Position numbers and translations under genes: made by a program
Assembly (NCBI GenBank): GCA_964451415.1
Contig: CAYVHU010000012.1
Location: forward strand, 16,500 to 80,499
Direction: 5' to 3'
Source: CAYVHU01 sp964451415
GTDB taxonomy: Bacteria; Pseudomonadota; Alphaproteobacteria; Rhodospirillales; Magnetovibrionaceae
Length of the DNA stretch: 64,000 nt
Notes under the pieces: generated by a model
Databases searched by the model: none
Seen by the model: only the letters and a program-made list of their open reading frames with translations
What the model was told of the DNA's origin: nothing
Part shown: one piece after another, positions 50,281 through 59,807 of the stretch
Layout of the letters: each line of letters starts with the position of its first letter
Numbering within the stretch: the first letter of the stretch is position 1

Positions 50281-51381
50281 TTAACCATCCTCAAGATGGA
50301 GCAACATGGCAAGCCCTAACATCGTCGCCACGCCAGAAGGCATCCATGCGGCCAAAGTCACGGGGATGCGTTCAGATAATCCCAAGGCGTAAACAACATC
50401 GGACAGGAAATACAACAAGAATCCAGCCAGAACGCCACTGGCAATGACACCAACGGTGGCTCCGCGACGCGCATGACGCAAGGTGAAGGTCGCGGCAATC
50501 AGAACCATGGCGCACATCAAAAGCGGTGTGGCCAGAAGTACGTTCCATTGCAAGCGGTGACGAATGGCCGAAAAACCGGCAGCTTCCAGGGTTTTAATGA
50601 ATGCCGGAAGTTTCCAAAAGGACATGGTTTCGGGGGAGGCAAAATTGTTTTGAATCCGCGCCAGGGTTAGGTCGGTTTCCAGCCAGTATTCCTTCTGAAA
50701 CTGCGGTGCGGCTTCGGGGGTGTTGACCCACGCGTTTTCCATACGCCAGAACCCGTCGCCGAGAATTGCGCGCGCGGCGTCCACGCGTCCGATAAACGTA
50801 TCCTGGCCCCGGTAAAGAAAGGTAATGGTGTCGAGCAATTCAATCTTTTTTCCCTTTTGCAGTAAATTGCGCGCGTGCATGACCGCGTGTCCCTGTGCGG
50901 TGCTCTGGCGCAACCACAGACCGCTTGAGGAAATGGCGAGAATGCTTTTTTGCCCTTTTAAGTGAATCGCTTCCAAGGTTTGATAGCGCGCCAGCGTGAT
51001 CGCCGAAAAGGGACTGAGCGCAACCACCTTGAAGACGCCGAGCAAGAACGCCACGACCAGAACCGGCAACAGGAATTGCCAGACCGAAATGCCGGCGGCG
51101 CGCGTGACGGCCAGTTCATTGCTGCGCGTCAAGCGCCAGAACGCGCTCATGCCGCCGAATAATGTGGCGAAGGGGAACAGGATCTGCCCCATGTGCGGCA
51201 GCTTTAACAGGGCCATTTGCGTGGCCAGGGCGAAAGTCACGTCGGGTTTGGAGGCGGCGCGGCGCAATAACTCGATGGTGTCGAGCAAAAACACCACCAT
51301 CAGCAGGCCCGCAAAAAAAGCGAGGAAATTCATCAAGAAGGCGCGTCCGATATAAAATGACAACGTTCCGGAAAGTTTCAT
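50281..51381 (-). CDS. lptG: LPS export ABC transporter permease LptG
   Basis: A 366-residue inner-membrane permease of the LptB2FG complex that extracts LPS and pushes it onto the Lpt bridge. It has six predicted helices with a periplasmic jellyroll between helices 3 and 4. Recognisable parts are YIGRAFLMNFLAFF, the coupling-helix region SAFWRLTRSNELAVTRAAGISVWQFL in parts, and the C-terminal helices GVLAGFLLYFLSDVVYALG. Its start overlaps the lptF stop by four bases. Confidence 0.94.
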   Translation of the reverse strand: MKLSGTLSFYIGRAFLMNFLAFFAGLLMVVFLLDTIELLRRAASKPDVTFALATQMALLKLPHMGQILFPFATLFGGMSAFWRLTRSNELAVTRAAGISVWQFLLPVLVVAFLLGVFKVVALSPFSAITLARYQTLEAIHLKGQKSILAISSSGLWLRQSTAQGHAVMHARNLLQKGKKIELLDTITFLYRGQDTFIGRVDAARAILGDGFWRMENAWVNTPEAAPQFQKEYWLETDLTLARIQNNFASPETMSFWKLPAFIKTLEAAGFSAIRHRLQWNVLLATPLLMCAMVLIAATFTLRHARRGATVGVIASGVLAGFLLYFLSDVVYALGLSERIPVTLAAWMPSGVATMLGLAMLLHLEDG

Positions 51382-52520
51382 GAGGATTTTCCCTTCATGG
51401 GAGCCTTGCGTGAGCTTGCACGGCGTGAACGCTGAAAGCGTTTTGGGAACGGCAAGGCGCTCACGCCCGCCAGGATGAAGGGGGCTGCCGATATGATGTA
51501 GAAAACGGGAATCAGGGCTTCGTTTTTCGCGCCGATATTGATGATCGCAAGCAGTGAGCCTTGATAGAGGGTGGCGAGAACGATGGCAAGAACGATGCGG
51601 TGCCCTTCCCCCCTGCGGCTGAAACTCCCCGACATAAACACGCTCAAGGCGATGATGGCGAAGCCCAGTGCGGTCCAGGGCTGAATCAGGCGATTGCGCA
51701 GTTCCATGTGGAATTTGCCAATGGCGTTGTTGTTCATGCCGGACGTGTCCAAGTTTAGCAGTTCCGCCATGGAGCGTTCCCGTGCTTCGCGAAAACGGGT
51801 TTTGCTACTGGTTTTTTGCGGGTCCAGCTTAAACACGTAGCGGTCGAAGTATAGAATCGAGAGTTTTTTGGTTTTTTTGTCGAAATCCTGACGTGATCCG
51901 TTGAACATGATGACGCGCGCGCCATCTTTTCCGTTGATGATGACGCCGCGCTCGCTCATCAAGGTATAGCTGCGTTTTTTATCTCGACCGTCATGGGCCA
52001 AAATACCGAGAAGTTCACCGTTGTCGGTCCTTTGACGGACATAGACGGTAATCCCGCGCGCAGCTTCATTGAAGGTGCCTTCGCGCAGCAGGACGTGGGA
52101 AAAGCTGTAGCGGATATTCCACTGCATGTCGCGGAATTTGGCATAGGACGCAGGCACCAGATAGGTGGACAACGCATATCCGATGACGACCACGATCAAC
52201 GCCAGCAAGATTGCGGGCTTGGCCAGTTGTAGCGGTCCCTGGCCTGCGGCGCGCATCACCATCAACTCTCGGTCCATGATCATGCGGTGATAGGTGAAGG
52301 TGACAACGGCAAACAGGCTGATGGGCAGAATCGCGGTGAGAAAATTCGGGATCATCAACCCCGTCAGCGTGACAAACGCCCCCACGGAGAGGCCTCGGTT
52401 GATGATCATGTCCACGAATCGCAGGGATTGGCTGAGCCACACCACACACGCGAGCGACACCGTGACCAGCACCAGCCCCATCAGCAGTTGCCAAAAAATA
52501 TAGCGGGTCAACCCGTTCAT
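51378..52520 (-). CDS. lptF: LPS export ABC transporter permease LptF
   Basis: A 380-residue partner of LptG. It opens TRYIFWQLLMGLVLVTVSLA, has the coupling region YHRMIMDRELMVMRAAGQGPLQLAKPAI in parts, a periplasmic jellyroll (about 115-265) and three C-terminal helices starting NRLIQPWTALGFAI. The basic tail (SRRASSRKAP) is cytoplasmic. It is the first gene of the lptF-lptG-lptD-surA-pdxA-rsmA run, with about 76 bases to the upstream gene. Confidence 0.94.
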   Translation of the reverse strand: MNGLTRYIFWQLLMGLVLVTVSLACVVWLSQSLRFVDMIINRGLSVGAFVTLTGLMIPNFLTAILPISLFAVVTFTYHRMIMDRELMVMRAAGQGPLQLAKPAILLALIVVVIGYALSTYLVPASYAKFRDMQWNIRYSFSHVLLREGTFNEAARGITVYVRQRTDNGELLGILAHDGRDKKRSYTLMSERGVIINGKDGARVIMFNGSRQDFDKKTKKLSILYFDRYVFKLDPQKTSSKTRFREARERSMAELLNLDTSGMNNNAIGKFHMELRNRLIQPWTALGFAIIALSVFMSGSFSRRGEGHRIVLAIVLATLYQGSLLAIINIGAKNEALIPVFYIISAAPFILAGVSALPFPKRFQRSRRASSRKAPMKGKSS

Positions 52521-52596
52521 GAAGGTTCCTATTCGCCGGTTGGCCGTAAGGTGTGGGAAAACAGTGGCGAAATCAAGGAAAACAGGGTCGGACAGT

Positions 52597-54018
52597 CTAC
52601 GCGTGGGGGGGCAGGACCTTTCCCGGATTCATCAAATTGTGGGGGTCCAGCGCCTTTTTCAAGGTGCGCATCACGTCCAGTTCGACGGGACTTTTTAAAC
52701 GCGCCATTTCTCCCAACTTCAATTCGCCGATACCGTGCTCGGCGGAGAAGCTGCCGTCCATGCTCATCACCAGGTCGTGGACACGGCGGTTTGTATCGTC
52801 CCAATGCGCCAGAAAGTCTTGTTTTTGCGCACCTGCTGGCTGGGTCAAGTTGAAATGGATGTTGCCGTCGCCGAGGTGGCCGAAGGCGCAGGTGCGAACC
52901 CCGGGGATCAACTTTTCCACCAGTTTTGCGCCTTGATCGAGGAATGCCGCCACCTGTGAAACGGGCACGGAAACGTCGTGTTTGATGGAACCGCCTTCAT
53001 GTCTTTGCGCCTCGGGAATGGCTTCGCGTACAGCCCATATGGCGTCTGCCTGGGGACCGCTTTGGGCGATCACGGCATCTTCGATCACGTCCGCCTCGAA
53101 GGCTTCGGCGAGGACCTTTTCCATACGTGCATTCAGATCGGCATCCCCATCCGATGAGGCGAATTCCAAAAGGACATAAGCCGCGTGGCGGTTTTGCAAG
53201 GGACTTTTTACGGTCTCGATGTGTTTTTCGGCCAAAGTGATGGAAAATTCGTTCATATATTCGCACGCGCTCAAAACTTCTTGCGCGCGGGCGCGCACGC
53301 TTTGGAATAAAGCGAGCGCGTTTTGTGCACTGGCGCAGCCGGCCAGCGCCACGCACGTCGTGCGGGGCATGGGGTAAAGGCGCAGGACCGCACGGGTGAT
53401 GATTCCGAGGGTTCCTTCGGCCCCCACAAACAGTGACTTCAAATCGAATCCGGTGTTGTCCTTGCGCAAACCCCGAAGGCCGTTCCATATCCGTCCATCG
53501 GCAAGAACGACCTCAAGGCCCAGGCTCAGGTCACGTGCACTGCCGTAACGCAGCACATGGGCGCCACCGGCATTGGTGGACAGAACGCCGCCGATGCGGC
53601 AACTTCCCTGCGAGCCGAGGCTCAAGGGAAAGGTCGTTCCGGCTCGTTCGGCGTGGGCGTGAACATCGGCCAGGATTGCGCCGGCTTCTACGTTTACGGT
53701 GAGGTTGGCGGCATCCACGTCTTCGATGCGGTTCATGCGCTCCAGCGAGACGACAATGGCGCCGTGCGGTACGCCGCCACCGACCAGTCCTGTGTTACCG
53801 CCATGCGCGACGATGGCGACACCGGCGGCGGCGCACAAGGTGACGACGTCGGCGACGTCTGTGGTGTTTGCAGGCTTGACCAGGGCCGGTGATGCGCCAT
53901 GGTAAAGGCCGCGCGTTTCAACCAAATGCGCGGCGATGGCATCGGCGTCCCGGGTGACGCCCTTGGGTCCCAGGCGGGCTTTGATCGCGCTCAGAAGAGG
54001 GTCCAGGTTCGCGTTCAC
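52597..54018 (-). CDS. FAD-linked D-2-hydroxyacid dehydrogenase (GlcD/D2HGDH type)
   Basis: A 473-residue flavoenzyme. The PCMH-type FAD domain is at about 40-215 (HGGNTGLVGGGVP, SLGSQGSCRIGGVLSTNAGG, VGAEGTLGIITRAVLRLYP in parts). The C-terminal FAD-oxidase domain has FGHLGDGNIHFN, GSFSAEHGIGELK and ALDPHNLMNPGKVLP. The HGIG and GHLGDGNIH motifs place it among D-lactate and D-2-hydroxyglutarate dehydrogenases. No glycolate oxidase partners adjoin, which favours a D-2-hydroxyglutarate or D-lactate enzyme. It sits three bases from the Sua5-type gene. Confidence 0.87.
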   Translation of the reverse strand: MNANLDPLLSAIKARLGPKGVTRDADAIAAHLVETRGLYHGASPALVKPANTTDVADVVTLCAAAGVAIVAHGGNTGLVGGGVPHGAIVVSLERMNRIEDVDAANLTVNVEAGAILADVHAHAERAGTTFPLSLGSQGSCRIGGVLSTNAGGAHVLRYGSARDLSLGLEVVLADGRIWNGLRGLRKDNTGFDLKSLFVGAEGTLGIITRAVLRLYPMPRTTCVALAGCASAQNALALFQSVRARAQEVLSACEYMNEFSITLAEKHIETVKSPLQNRHAAYVLLEFASSDGDADLNARMEKVLAEAFEADVIEDAVIAQSGPQADAIWAVREAIPEAQRHEGGSIKHDVSVPVSQVAAFLDQGAKLVEKLIPGVRTCAFGHLGDGNIHFNLTQPAGAQKQDFLAHWDDTNRRVHDLVMSMDGSFSAEHGIGELKLGEMARLKSPVELDVMRTLKKALDPHNLMNPGKVLPPHA

Positions 54019-54021
54019 GAT

Positions 54022-55113
54022 TTAAATTTCGATGTTTCCGATGGGGTCGTGGAATTTGGGCGGACCGCCTGCTGCGGACCTGGGCGTCGCGGCGCGTCTC
54101 AGGCGGTCGTTGATGGCGCGGCCAATGCCTTCGTTGGGAATAGGAACCACGCAGATGCCGCGAATGCCTGGCATATCCAGGGCGCGCATCATGGTGAACA
54201 GGTTCGCGGCCGCCTCACTCAGGTCCCCCGTCGGCGATAGGTTCAGCATCGCGCGGCGGGGCATGTCGGGGCCAAAGCCCAGCAGGCTTTCTCCGCGTTC
54301 ACGCTCTTCGGGTTTGACGTTGATGCGCAACGCAATGGACGGCGCATAATGGGTTTTCAACTGACCGGGCGCAGTGACGTTTTCGTTTTCGCCACCATTT
54401 TTTCCGATTTGGAGCGCGCCGATCACTTTCTCGATATCTTCCAGCGCGACGCCGCCGGGGCGCAGCAAGACCGGGTCCTTGCCCGATAAATCCACGATGG
54501 TGCTTTCCACGCCCACCGCGCAAGGGCCGCCGTCGATAATCAGGTTGAGGCCTTGTCGATCCTTGAATTGCATCATGACATGCAAGGCTATCGTCGGGCT
54601 GATGTAACCTGATCGATTGGCACTGGGGGCGGCGATGGGGGTGGCGGCCTCACGCAGCAACGCCTGGGCCACCGTATTGGCAGGCGCGCGCACCGCGATG
54701 GTATCCAGTCCGGCGGTTGCGAGCGGGGAAATATTGGCGTCTGCCTTGCGCTTCAACACCATCGTTAACGCTCCGGGCCAAAAGGCGAGGGCAAGCGCCT
54801 GGGCGCGTTCATCGAATTCAACGATACGCGCCGCCTGGACTTCGTCCTCCACATGGATGATCAGGGGATTGAATTGGGGGCGCCCCTTGATTTTGAAAAT
54901 GGCGCCGAGCGCCGTCTCGTTGGACGCATCGGCGCCCAGGCCATAGACGGTCTCGGTGGGAAAAGCGACCATGCCGCCCTCGCGGATTACACGCCCGGCT
55001 TCGCGCGCGGCAAGGTCTGAAGCTTCCAAGACCTTGAAATCAGGTAATTCATCGGGCAATTTATCGGGCGATTTTGGGGTGTTGGTTGTCACGGTCCGCT
55101 CTTCTCCAGTCAA
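54022..55113 (-). CDS. sua5: L-threonylcarbamoyladenylate synthase, Sua5 type
   Basis: A 363-residue enzyme making threonylcarbamoyl-AMP for t6A at position 37 of ANN-decoding tRNAs. Residues about 30-215 are the YrdC/TsaC domain (GGMVAFPTETVYGLGADA, KIKGRPQFNPLIIHV, WPGALTMVLKRK, AAPSANRSGYISPT). A linker then leads to the C-terminal Sua5 domain (about 255-345). The KxR and SxN residues are present. The first 28 residues are a low-complexity Pro/Asp/Lys leader, so GTG seven codons in is an alternative start. Confidence 0.92.
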   Translation of the reverse strand: MTGEERTVTTNTPKSPDKLPDELPDFKVLEASDLAAREAGRVIREGGMVAFPTETVYGLGADASNETALGAIFKIKGRPQFNPLIIHVEDEVQAARIVEFDERAQALALAFWPGALTMVLKRKADANISPLATAGLDTIAVRAPANTVAQALLREAATPIAAPSANRSGYISPTIALHVMMQFKDRQGLNLIIDGGPCAVGVESTIVDLSGKDPVLLRPGGVALEDIEKVIGALQIGKNGGENENVTAPGQLKTHYAPSIALRINVKPEERERGESLLGFGPDMPRRAMLNLSPTGDLSEAAANLFTMMRALDMPGIRGICVVPIPNEGIGRAINDRLRRAATPRSAAGGPPKFHDPIGNIEI

Positions 55114-55166
55114 AACGCTATGGCTGTTTTACGCGCAAAGCGAGGTTTGCGTCCACCATCATCACG

Positions 55167-55895
55167 TCATGGACTTTGCGGGGCTTTGTGAACGTCGATA
55201 GGCCCAAGTTTGCTCAAGAGGGCCTTTTGGCCGCTCAAGGTGAGCTTGACGATTCTTGAAGACGAGCTGCGCATGAACCATCCCAATGTACAGCCCCGGG
55301 CAAAAAATTGTGTTCCCAGGGGACCGGCAAGATGATGGCGGCGTTGCGTCCAGTCCAGACACCGCCGGGCAATGCCGTGGCGTCCCGCCTTGAGGGCATG
55401 AACGTCGATGTCGAGGACATCGCGGAACCATCTTTCCCCTGTTTTTTCGATCACAAAGGTCTTGCTTTCTCCCGGGCCTTCTCCCGGGATCAAGATGCTG
55501 CGCTCAATCATGGCGTCGGTGATGCTGACGCCAAGTTGACCTGCCAGATGGTCGTAACAGGTGCGGGCGTAGCGCAGGGGGGCGTCGGGTTTGGCCGAAC
55601 GCCGGGGGCGATGGGGCGTCTGGTCGATGAGGTGTGCGAGGGTCTCCAGGATCTCCGCGACAAAAGGGTTGGCGATGGCATAGTAGCGATGACGTCCCTC
55701 GCGTTCGATACGTAAAACGCCGCCGTCTGCCAGTTTCGCCAGATGCGCACTGGCGCATTGTGCGGAGATTTCCGCCGCTCTCGCCAATTCTCCCGCCGGC
55801 AAAGCGCGTCCGTCCAGCAACTCAACGATCATCGCCACCCGGCTCGGGCTGGCAATCAGGGCGGCGACGGAAGCGATCGATTTTTCCATACGCAT
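55167..55895 (-). CDS. ArsR-family transcriptional regulator with C-terminal extension
   Basis: A 242-residue regulator. The winged helix is at about 8-90 (ASPSRVAMIVELLDG, GELARAAEISAQCASAHLAKL, LRIEREGRHRYYAI). The extension of about 140 residues (RYARTCYDHLAGQLGV, the RCLDWTQRRHHLAG segment) is the standard tail of a long ArsR subgroup and is not a metal site I can identify. It is divergent from the MFS exporter gene, about 160 bases apart, so it probably represses that gene and itself. ATG 55895 or the ATG two codons later may be the start. Confidence 0.88.
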   Translation of the reverse strand: MRMEKSIASVAALIASPSRVAMIVELLDGRALPAGELARAAEISAQCASAHLAKLADGGVLRIEREGRHRYYAIANPFVAEILETLAHLIDQTPHRPRRSAKPDAPLRYARTCYDHLAGQLGVSITDAMIERSILIPGEGPGESKTFVIEKTGERWFRDVLDIDVHALKAGRHGIARRCLDWTQRRHHLAGPLGTQFFARGCTLGWFMRSSSSRIVKLTLSGQKALLSKLGPIDVHKAPQSP

Positions 55896-56055
55896 ATTTC
55901 CATGGCTTTTTTAACAATAGATCATATTCGCCACTACCTTAGCAAGTGTGAACCGGCGCAAAGACACGCATGTTGATCATGCGGTCAATCCGTATTTATC
56001 GAAATTTTGCGGGGCTCAATTTGACTTAAAACGTATCGCCGAAAGGTTGCTTTTC

Positions 56056-57446
56056 GTGTCCAAACAAAATCCTGCAGAACGTGCACCTCCGCCCTCTTCT
56101 CCTTCGAACTTTGCCCTTCTTCCGCTGATCGCCCTGTGTCTTGGGTTCTTCATGATCATCATGGATGCAACGGCCGTGAATATCGTCCTGCCTGTGCTTG
56201 CTCAAGACTTGCATATTGGTGTTTCCGGTATGCAATGGGTGATTGAAGGCTACACCCTCGTTTTTGCCAGTACGCTTTTGTCCGCAGGAACCTTGGGGGA
56301 TTACTGGGGAGCTCAAAAGGTGTTTCAGAGCGGGTTGTGGCTGTTCATCGCAGCGTCGGCGGCAGCAGGCCTGGCGCCAAGCGCAATGACGCTCATTATG
56401 GCGCGCTTTATTCAAGGCCTGGGGGCTGCTTTGGTGCTGCCAAACTCTTTAACGCTGATCCAGAGTGCCTACCGCGTGCGTGCCAACCGCGCCAAGGCCA
56501 TCGGGATTTGGGGCGGGATCGGCGGCGCTGCCGCCGCCGTAGGCCCCACGATTGGCGGAGGGCTCACGGTTTTTTTAGGGTGGCGGGCGCTCTTTTTTAT
56601 CAATCTGCCTATCGGTGTGCTGTGTTGGTGGATGACCACCAAATATGTTCGCGTGGCGTGCGAACGGCGCGGCGGTGGAATTGATTTTGAGGGACAGATC
56701 GTATCCCTCGTTGGGTTGAGTGCTCTGGTTTATGGTTTTATCGAAGCGGGCACACGCAGCTGGAGCGCGCTGCCGGTGTGGGGCGGCATTGCTGTTTTTG
56801 CAATTGCGGCGCTTTTGTTCGTGTGGATCGAACGGCGATCCGCCCATCCTATGGTGCCTTTAAGTTTGTTTTCCAATCGCACGTTTTCAAGCGCGGCCGT
56901 GGTGGGGATGATTCTTAACCTGGGCTTCTATGGACAATTGTTTGTGTTATCGCTGTATTTTCAACAAGATCAAAAATTCCCGGTTCTCATCGCAGCGTTG
57001 GCGATTTCACCACAAACGGCGTTTGCCATTCTTGCTTCACCGTGGGGGGGCGCGTGACGGGCCGGATCGGTCCACGCAAACCCATGATCATCGGTTTGTT
57101 GATTGGTGCGGCGGGGCTTTATGGGCTTGCCGTCACGGGGCTGTCTACAAGGTATTGGCTGCTCGTCCTGCCCATGGTGGCCACAAGCTTCGGCATGGCT
57201 TTTACCATGCCTGCCGCCACCGCCGCCATTTTGGAAACCGTCACCAAAGAACGTACCGGCGTAGCGGCCGGGATCTTTAGCACCGCACGCCAGATGGGCG
57301 GCACCATCGGCGTCGCCTTGATGGGGGCGTTTGTTTCGCGTGCGCCACAGTTTACAGAGGGCCTGCTTTTCAGCGCGCTTGTCGGCGGTACGGCATTTCT
57401 TTTTGGGGCGATCATGAGTTTTTATGGCATCGAACGTTCTTCATAG
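56056..57446 (+). pseudogene. DHA2-family (EmrB/QacA-like) MFS drug exporter, frameshifted
   Basis: The gene is split into two frames that together make one major-facilitator exporter. The first part, from GTG 56056 (GAAAGG ten bases upstream) to the stop at 57055-57057, carries helices up to about the tenth, with MDATAVNIVLPVLAQDL, the GYTLVFASTLL helix and RFIQGLGAALVLPNS. The second part continues from about 57044 to 57446 with GRIGPRKPMIIG and TARQMGGTIGVALMG. The join is a run of seven G at 57044-57050; eight would restore the frame as PWGGRVTGRIG. It could be a sequence error, a recent mutation or phase variation. Confidence 0.82.
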
Positions 57447-57453
57447 TCAGCTA

Positions 57454-58233
57454 TTATGCCTCCGCAAGACCTCGAACGACAAAGTGCGGATTTTCAAAAC
57501 CTGGTTTTCCGTAGCGCAGTTCATGGCCATCTAAGTCGCGCACCGATCCTCCGGCTGCGTTCAGCACCGCGTGTCCCGCCGCCGTGTCCCATTCCATGGT
57601 GCGGCCCAGACGTGGGTAGATATCTGCGACACCTTGGGCGATGAGGCAGAATTTCAACGAACTTCCGGCGCTTTTTTCTTCCGCGATGGGAAGTTTCGCC
57701 AGGAAGGCCTCCGTTTCTGGCGATTTGTGGGAACGGCTGACCAGCGCGCACAGGCCGTCCGCCGGTGCCGTGCGGCAGTGGATGGGTTCGGGACCGCGCC
57801 CGTCGTAATCGGCGAACGCGCCATGGGGGCTGCCCAGGAAAGTTTGGCCCAAAACGGGAGCGTGAACCACGCCCAGCACCGGGCGGCCTGCATCGATCAA
57901 GGCGATGTTCACCGTGAATTCACCATTGCGGCGGATGAATTCTTTTGTGCCGTCCAGGGGGTCGAGCAACCAGAACGGTCCCCCGTCGAGATCGGGACAC
58001 CGGCCTTGCGAAAAGGCTTCCTCGCCGACAATTGGAAACACGGTGCCGATTTCGCTGCGCAGGGCATTGGCGATCATGTTTTCTGCGCGTCGATCGGCCT
58101 CGGTGACGGGGCTTTGGTCGCTCTTGGTCTCGACGGCAAATTCGGTTTCATAAATATCGAGGATCGTGCGTCCTGCGCGGATGGCCAGCGTGTGCAGGGA
58201 ATCGAGCAGGGGAATCGAGATGTTGACGGTCAA
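57454..58233 (-). CDS. cysQ: 3'(2'),5'-bisphosphate nucleotidase CysQ
   Basis: A 259-residue inositol-monophosphatase-fold enzyme that removes the 3' phosphate of PAP/PAPS, by-products of sulfate assimilation. Metal-site motifs are VGEEAF, LLDPLDGTKEFI and EWDTAAGHAVLNAAGG. Start choice: TTG 58233 follows GAAAGAGG at five bases and gives LTVNISIPLLDSL, the usual N-terminus. An ATG at 58290 would add 19 residues unlike the family. It converges with the MFS gene. Confidence 0.87.
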   Translation of the reverse strand: MTVNISIPLLDSLHTLAIRAGRTILDIYETEFAVETKSDQSPVTEADRRAENMIANALRSEIGTVFPIVGEEAFSQGRCPDLDGGPFWLLDPLDGTKEFIRRNGEFTVNIALIDAGRPVLGVVHAPVLGQTFLGSPHGAFADYDGRGPEPIHCRTAPADGLCALVSRSHKSPETEAFLAKLPIAEEKSAGSSLKFCLIAQGVADIYPRLGRTMEWDTAAGHAVLNAAGGSVRDLDGHELRYGKPGFENPHFVVRGLAEA

Positions 58234-58323
58234 AGAGGGCCTCTTTCGAAATGGAAAATCGCGAATCACCGCGGCGATATGGCGCAACATTAAGCACGAA
58301 GAGGGAAGGCTTCAAGCGGCCAG

Positions 58324-58938
58324 TCAAGATGGAATCTTCCGCCAGTTCATGCTGATTTGCGCGGCGATGAAATGGTGCGCGCGCAACGTTGGAGACGGTG
58401 GTTCAAGGGGCATTCCCGCTTTGGCCTTGAGGTGAGCGAGAAACGCAGCGGGTTCGGGCAATTGCGTCCAGACCGAGGGCAGGAACAAGGCGCGCCGGCC
58501 ATGGTCTTCGATGATCAATCCGTCTTCGCCGGCCTTGAGTTTGGCGAGCAGATCGGCTTCGTCGCGAAAGGCGAGGGGCTGGGGCGGGCTGAGGATCGAA
58601 ATGTGTATGTCCAAGGCTTGCGTTTCTTCCGCACGCAGGGGGGCGAAGCGCGGATCGTGGAACGCGGCGTTAAAGGCGTTTTCCGCCACGTCCCGGGCCA
58701 GGGGCCGCCACGCTTCGGCGGATCCGATGCAGCCGCGCAATAAACCGTCTTTGTTCAACGTTACAAAGCTTGCTCCCGGGGCTTTGAGTGCGGGCGCAAC
58801 GCCGTCCATATCCACGTTCACGGGGGCTTGCGTTGTCAAGCCATGTTCGATGGAGCGCCGAGCGAGGCCCAACAGGTCCGTGCCGTGCGCTGCCAGCAAG
58901 GCGCGCGTGCGCGTCGCAAAGTCATCCGTGTCGCTCAT
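58324..58938 (-). CDS. amrA: AmmeMemoRadiSam system protein A (AMMECR1 domain)
   Basis: A 204-residue AMMECR1-domain protein. It shows GASFVTLNKDGLLRGCIGSAEAWRPLARDVAENAF in parts, the LRGCIGS motif that defines the family, and DIHISILSPPQPL. Function is unknown; the domain is conserved from archaea to humans. ATG 58938 overlaps the Memo-gene stop as ATGA; an ATG eight codons earlier lies inside that gene. With amrB and the divergent amrS it makes the complete triad. Confidence 0.9.
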   Translation of the reverse strand: MSDTDDFATRTRALLAAHGTDLLGLARRSIEHGLTTQAPVNVDMDGVAPALKAPGASFVTLNKDGLLRGCIGSAEAWRPLARDVAENAFNAAFHDPRFAPLRAEETQALDIHISILSPPQPLAFRDEADLLAKLKAGEDGLIIEDHGRRALFLPSVWTQLPEPAAFLAHLKAKAGMPLEPPSPTLRAHHFIAAQISMNWRKIPS

Positions 58939-59756
58939 GAGTGTCGCTCCCAGAATCCCCACGCTCCATAGCCCACGACGCGATCACGTTCCCCGGCGGT
59001 GTCGCCGGAATTGCGCAGATCGAGGGTCTCCACGCTCAAGCCCTGCCGCCTGGCGACTTCCAGAAGGCCTTTGAGCGGGACGCTGCCGCAAGCCTGATCG
59101 CGACCAATGGCGGAGGCATCCAGTGTCTCGATCGCGTGGCGCGTCTGTTGGTCCGTGGTGCGCGCGTGAGCGTAATCCAGGTAGTGGCTTAAATCGGACG
59201 ACACGACGATCAACGTTTCATCGCCGTCCCACACGCTTTCCAGCACCTGGGCGGTCTCTTGCGGCGTTGCCTCGCCCACCACGATGGGCAGGACCTTGAA
59301 GGTTCCCAAAACCACTTGCAGAAAGGGAAGCTGCACTTCAAGGCTGTGTTCTAGGGTGTGCGCGTCGTCATAGACCTGGACCTGGGGAAGAGCGAGAATG
59401 ACGCGATCGAAGTCGTGATCGACTTCGATCTCGCCCAACGGGGTGGAAAAGCGTTGCGCCGCGCTGAGGGCGAGGCCGCGCATTGCCACACGGTGGCTGG
59501 GGCCGAGCACCACGACGCGCGTCACCTTGCCCCTCAGCGGCGCGAGTTTAGCGTAGGCGTGTGCGGCCACGGGGCCTGAATAGATGTATCCCGCGTGCGG
59601 TGCGACGATGGCTTTGGGCGGCGATTCATGGCTTTGCAGGTTTGATGACGCGCCGTCCTCCACCGCATCCAGGTACGCCAGGATGTCGTTTGTCAACGTG
59701 GCCGGGTCGGCGGGATAAAAGGCATCCGCCACGGCAGGGAGACGTGTTAAGATCAT
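58935..59756 (-). CDS. amrB: AmmeMemoRadiSam system protein B (Memo family)
   Basis: A 273-residue Memo-family protein related in fold to class III extradiol dioxygenases. Key His and Asp positions are visible in APHAGYIYSGPVAA, VLGPSHRV, EHSLEVQLPFLQVVL and SSDLSHYLDYAHA. A metal-dependent role is inferred from these residues. ATG 59756 (MILTRLPAVADAFYPADP) matches the family N-terminus; the open frame extends further to 59963 without family features. Divergent from amrS over about 50 bases. Confidence 0.9.
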   Translation of the reverse strand: MILTRLPAVADAFYPADPATLTNDILAYLDAVEDGASSNLQSHESPPKAIVAPHAGYIYSGPVAAHAYAKLAPLRGKVTRVVVLGPSHRVAMRGLALSAAQRFSTPLGEIEVDHDFDRVILALPQVQVYDDAHTLEHSLEVQLPFLQVVLGTFKVLPIVVGEATPQETAQVLESVWDGDETLIVVSSDLSHYLDYAHARTTDQQTRHAIETLDASAIGRDQACGSVPLKGLLEVARRQGLSVETLDLRNSGDTAGERDRVVGYGAWGFWERHS

Positions 59757-59807
59757 GGGGATAGGGTATCCTTTTTTCATGCCTCGTGAAAGGAGTGTTG
59801 CGTCGTT

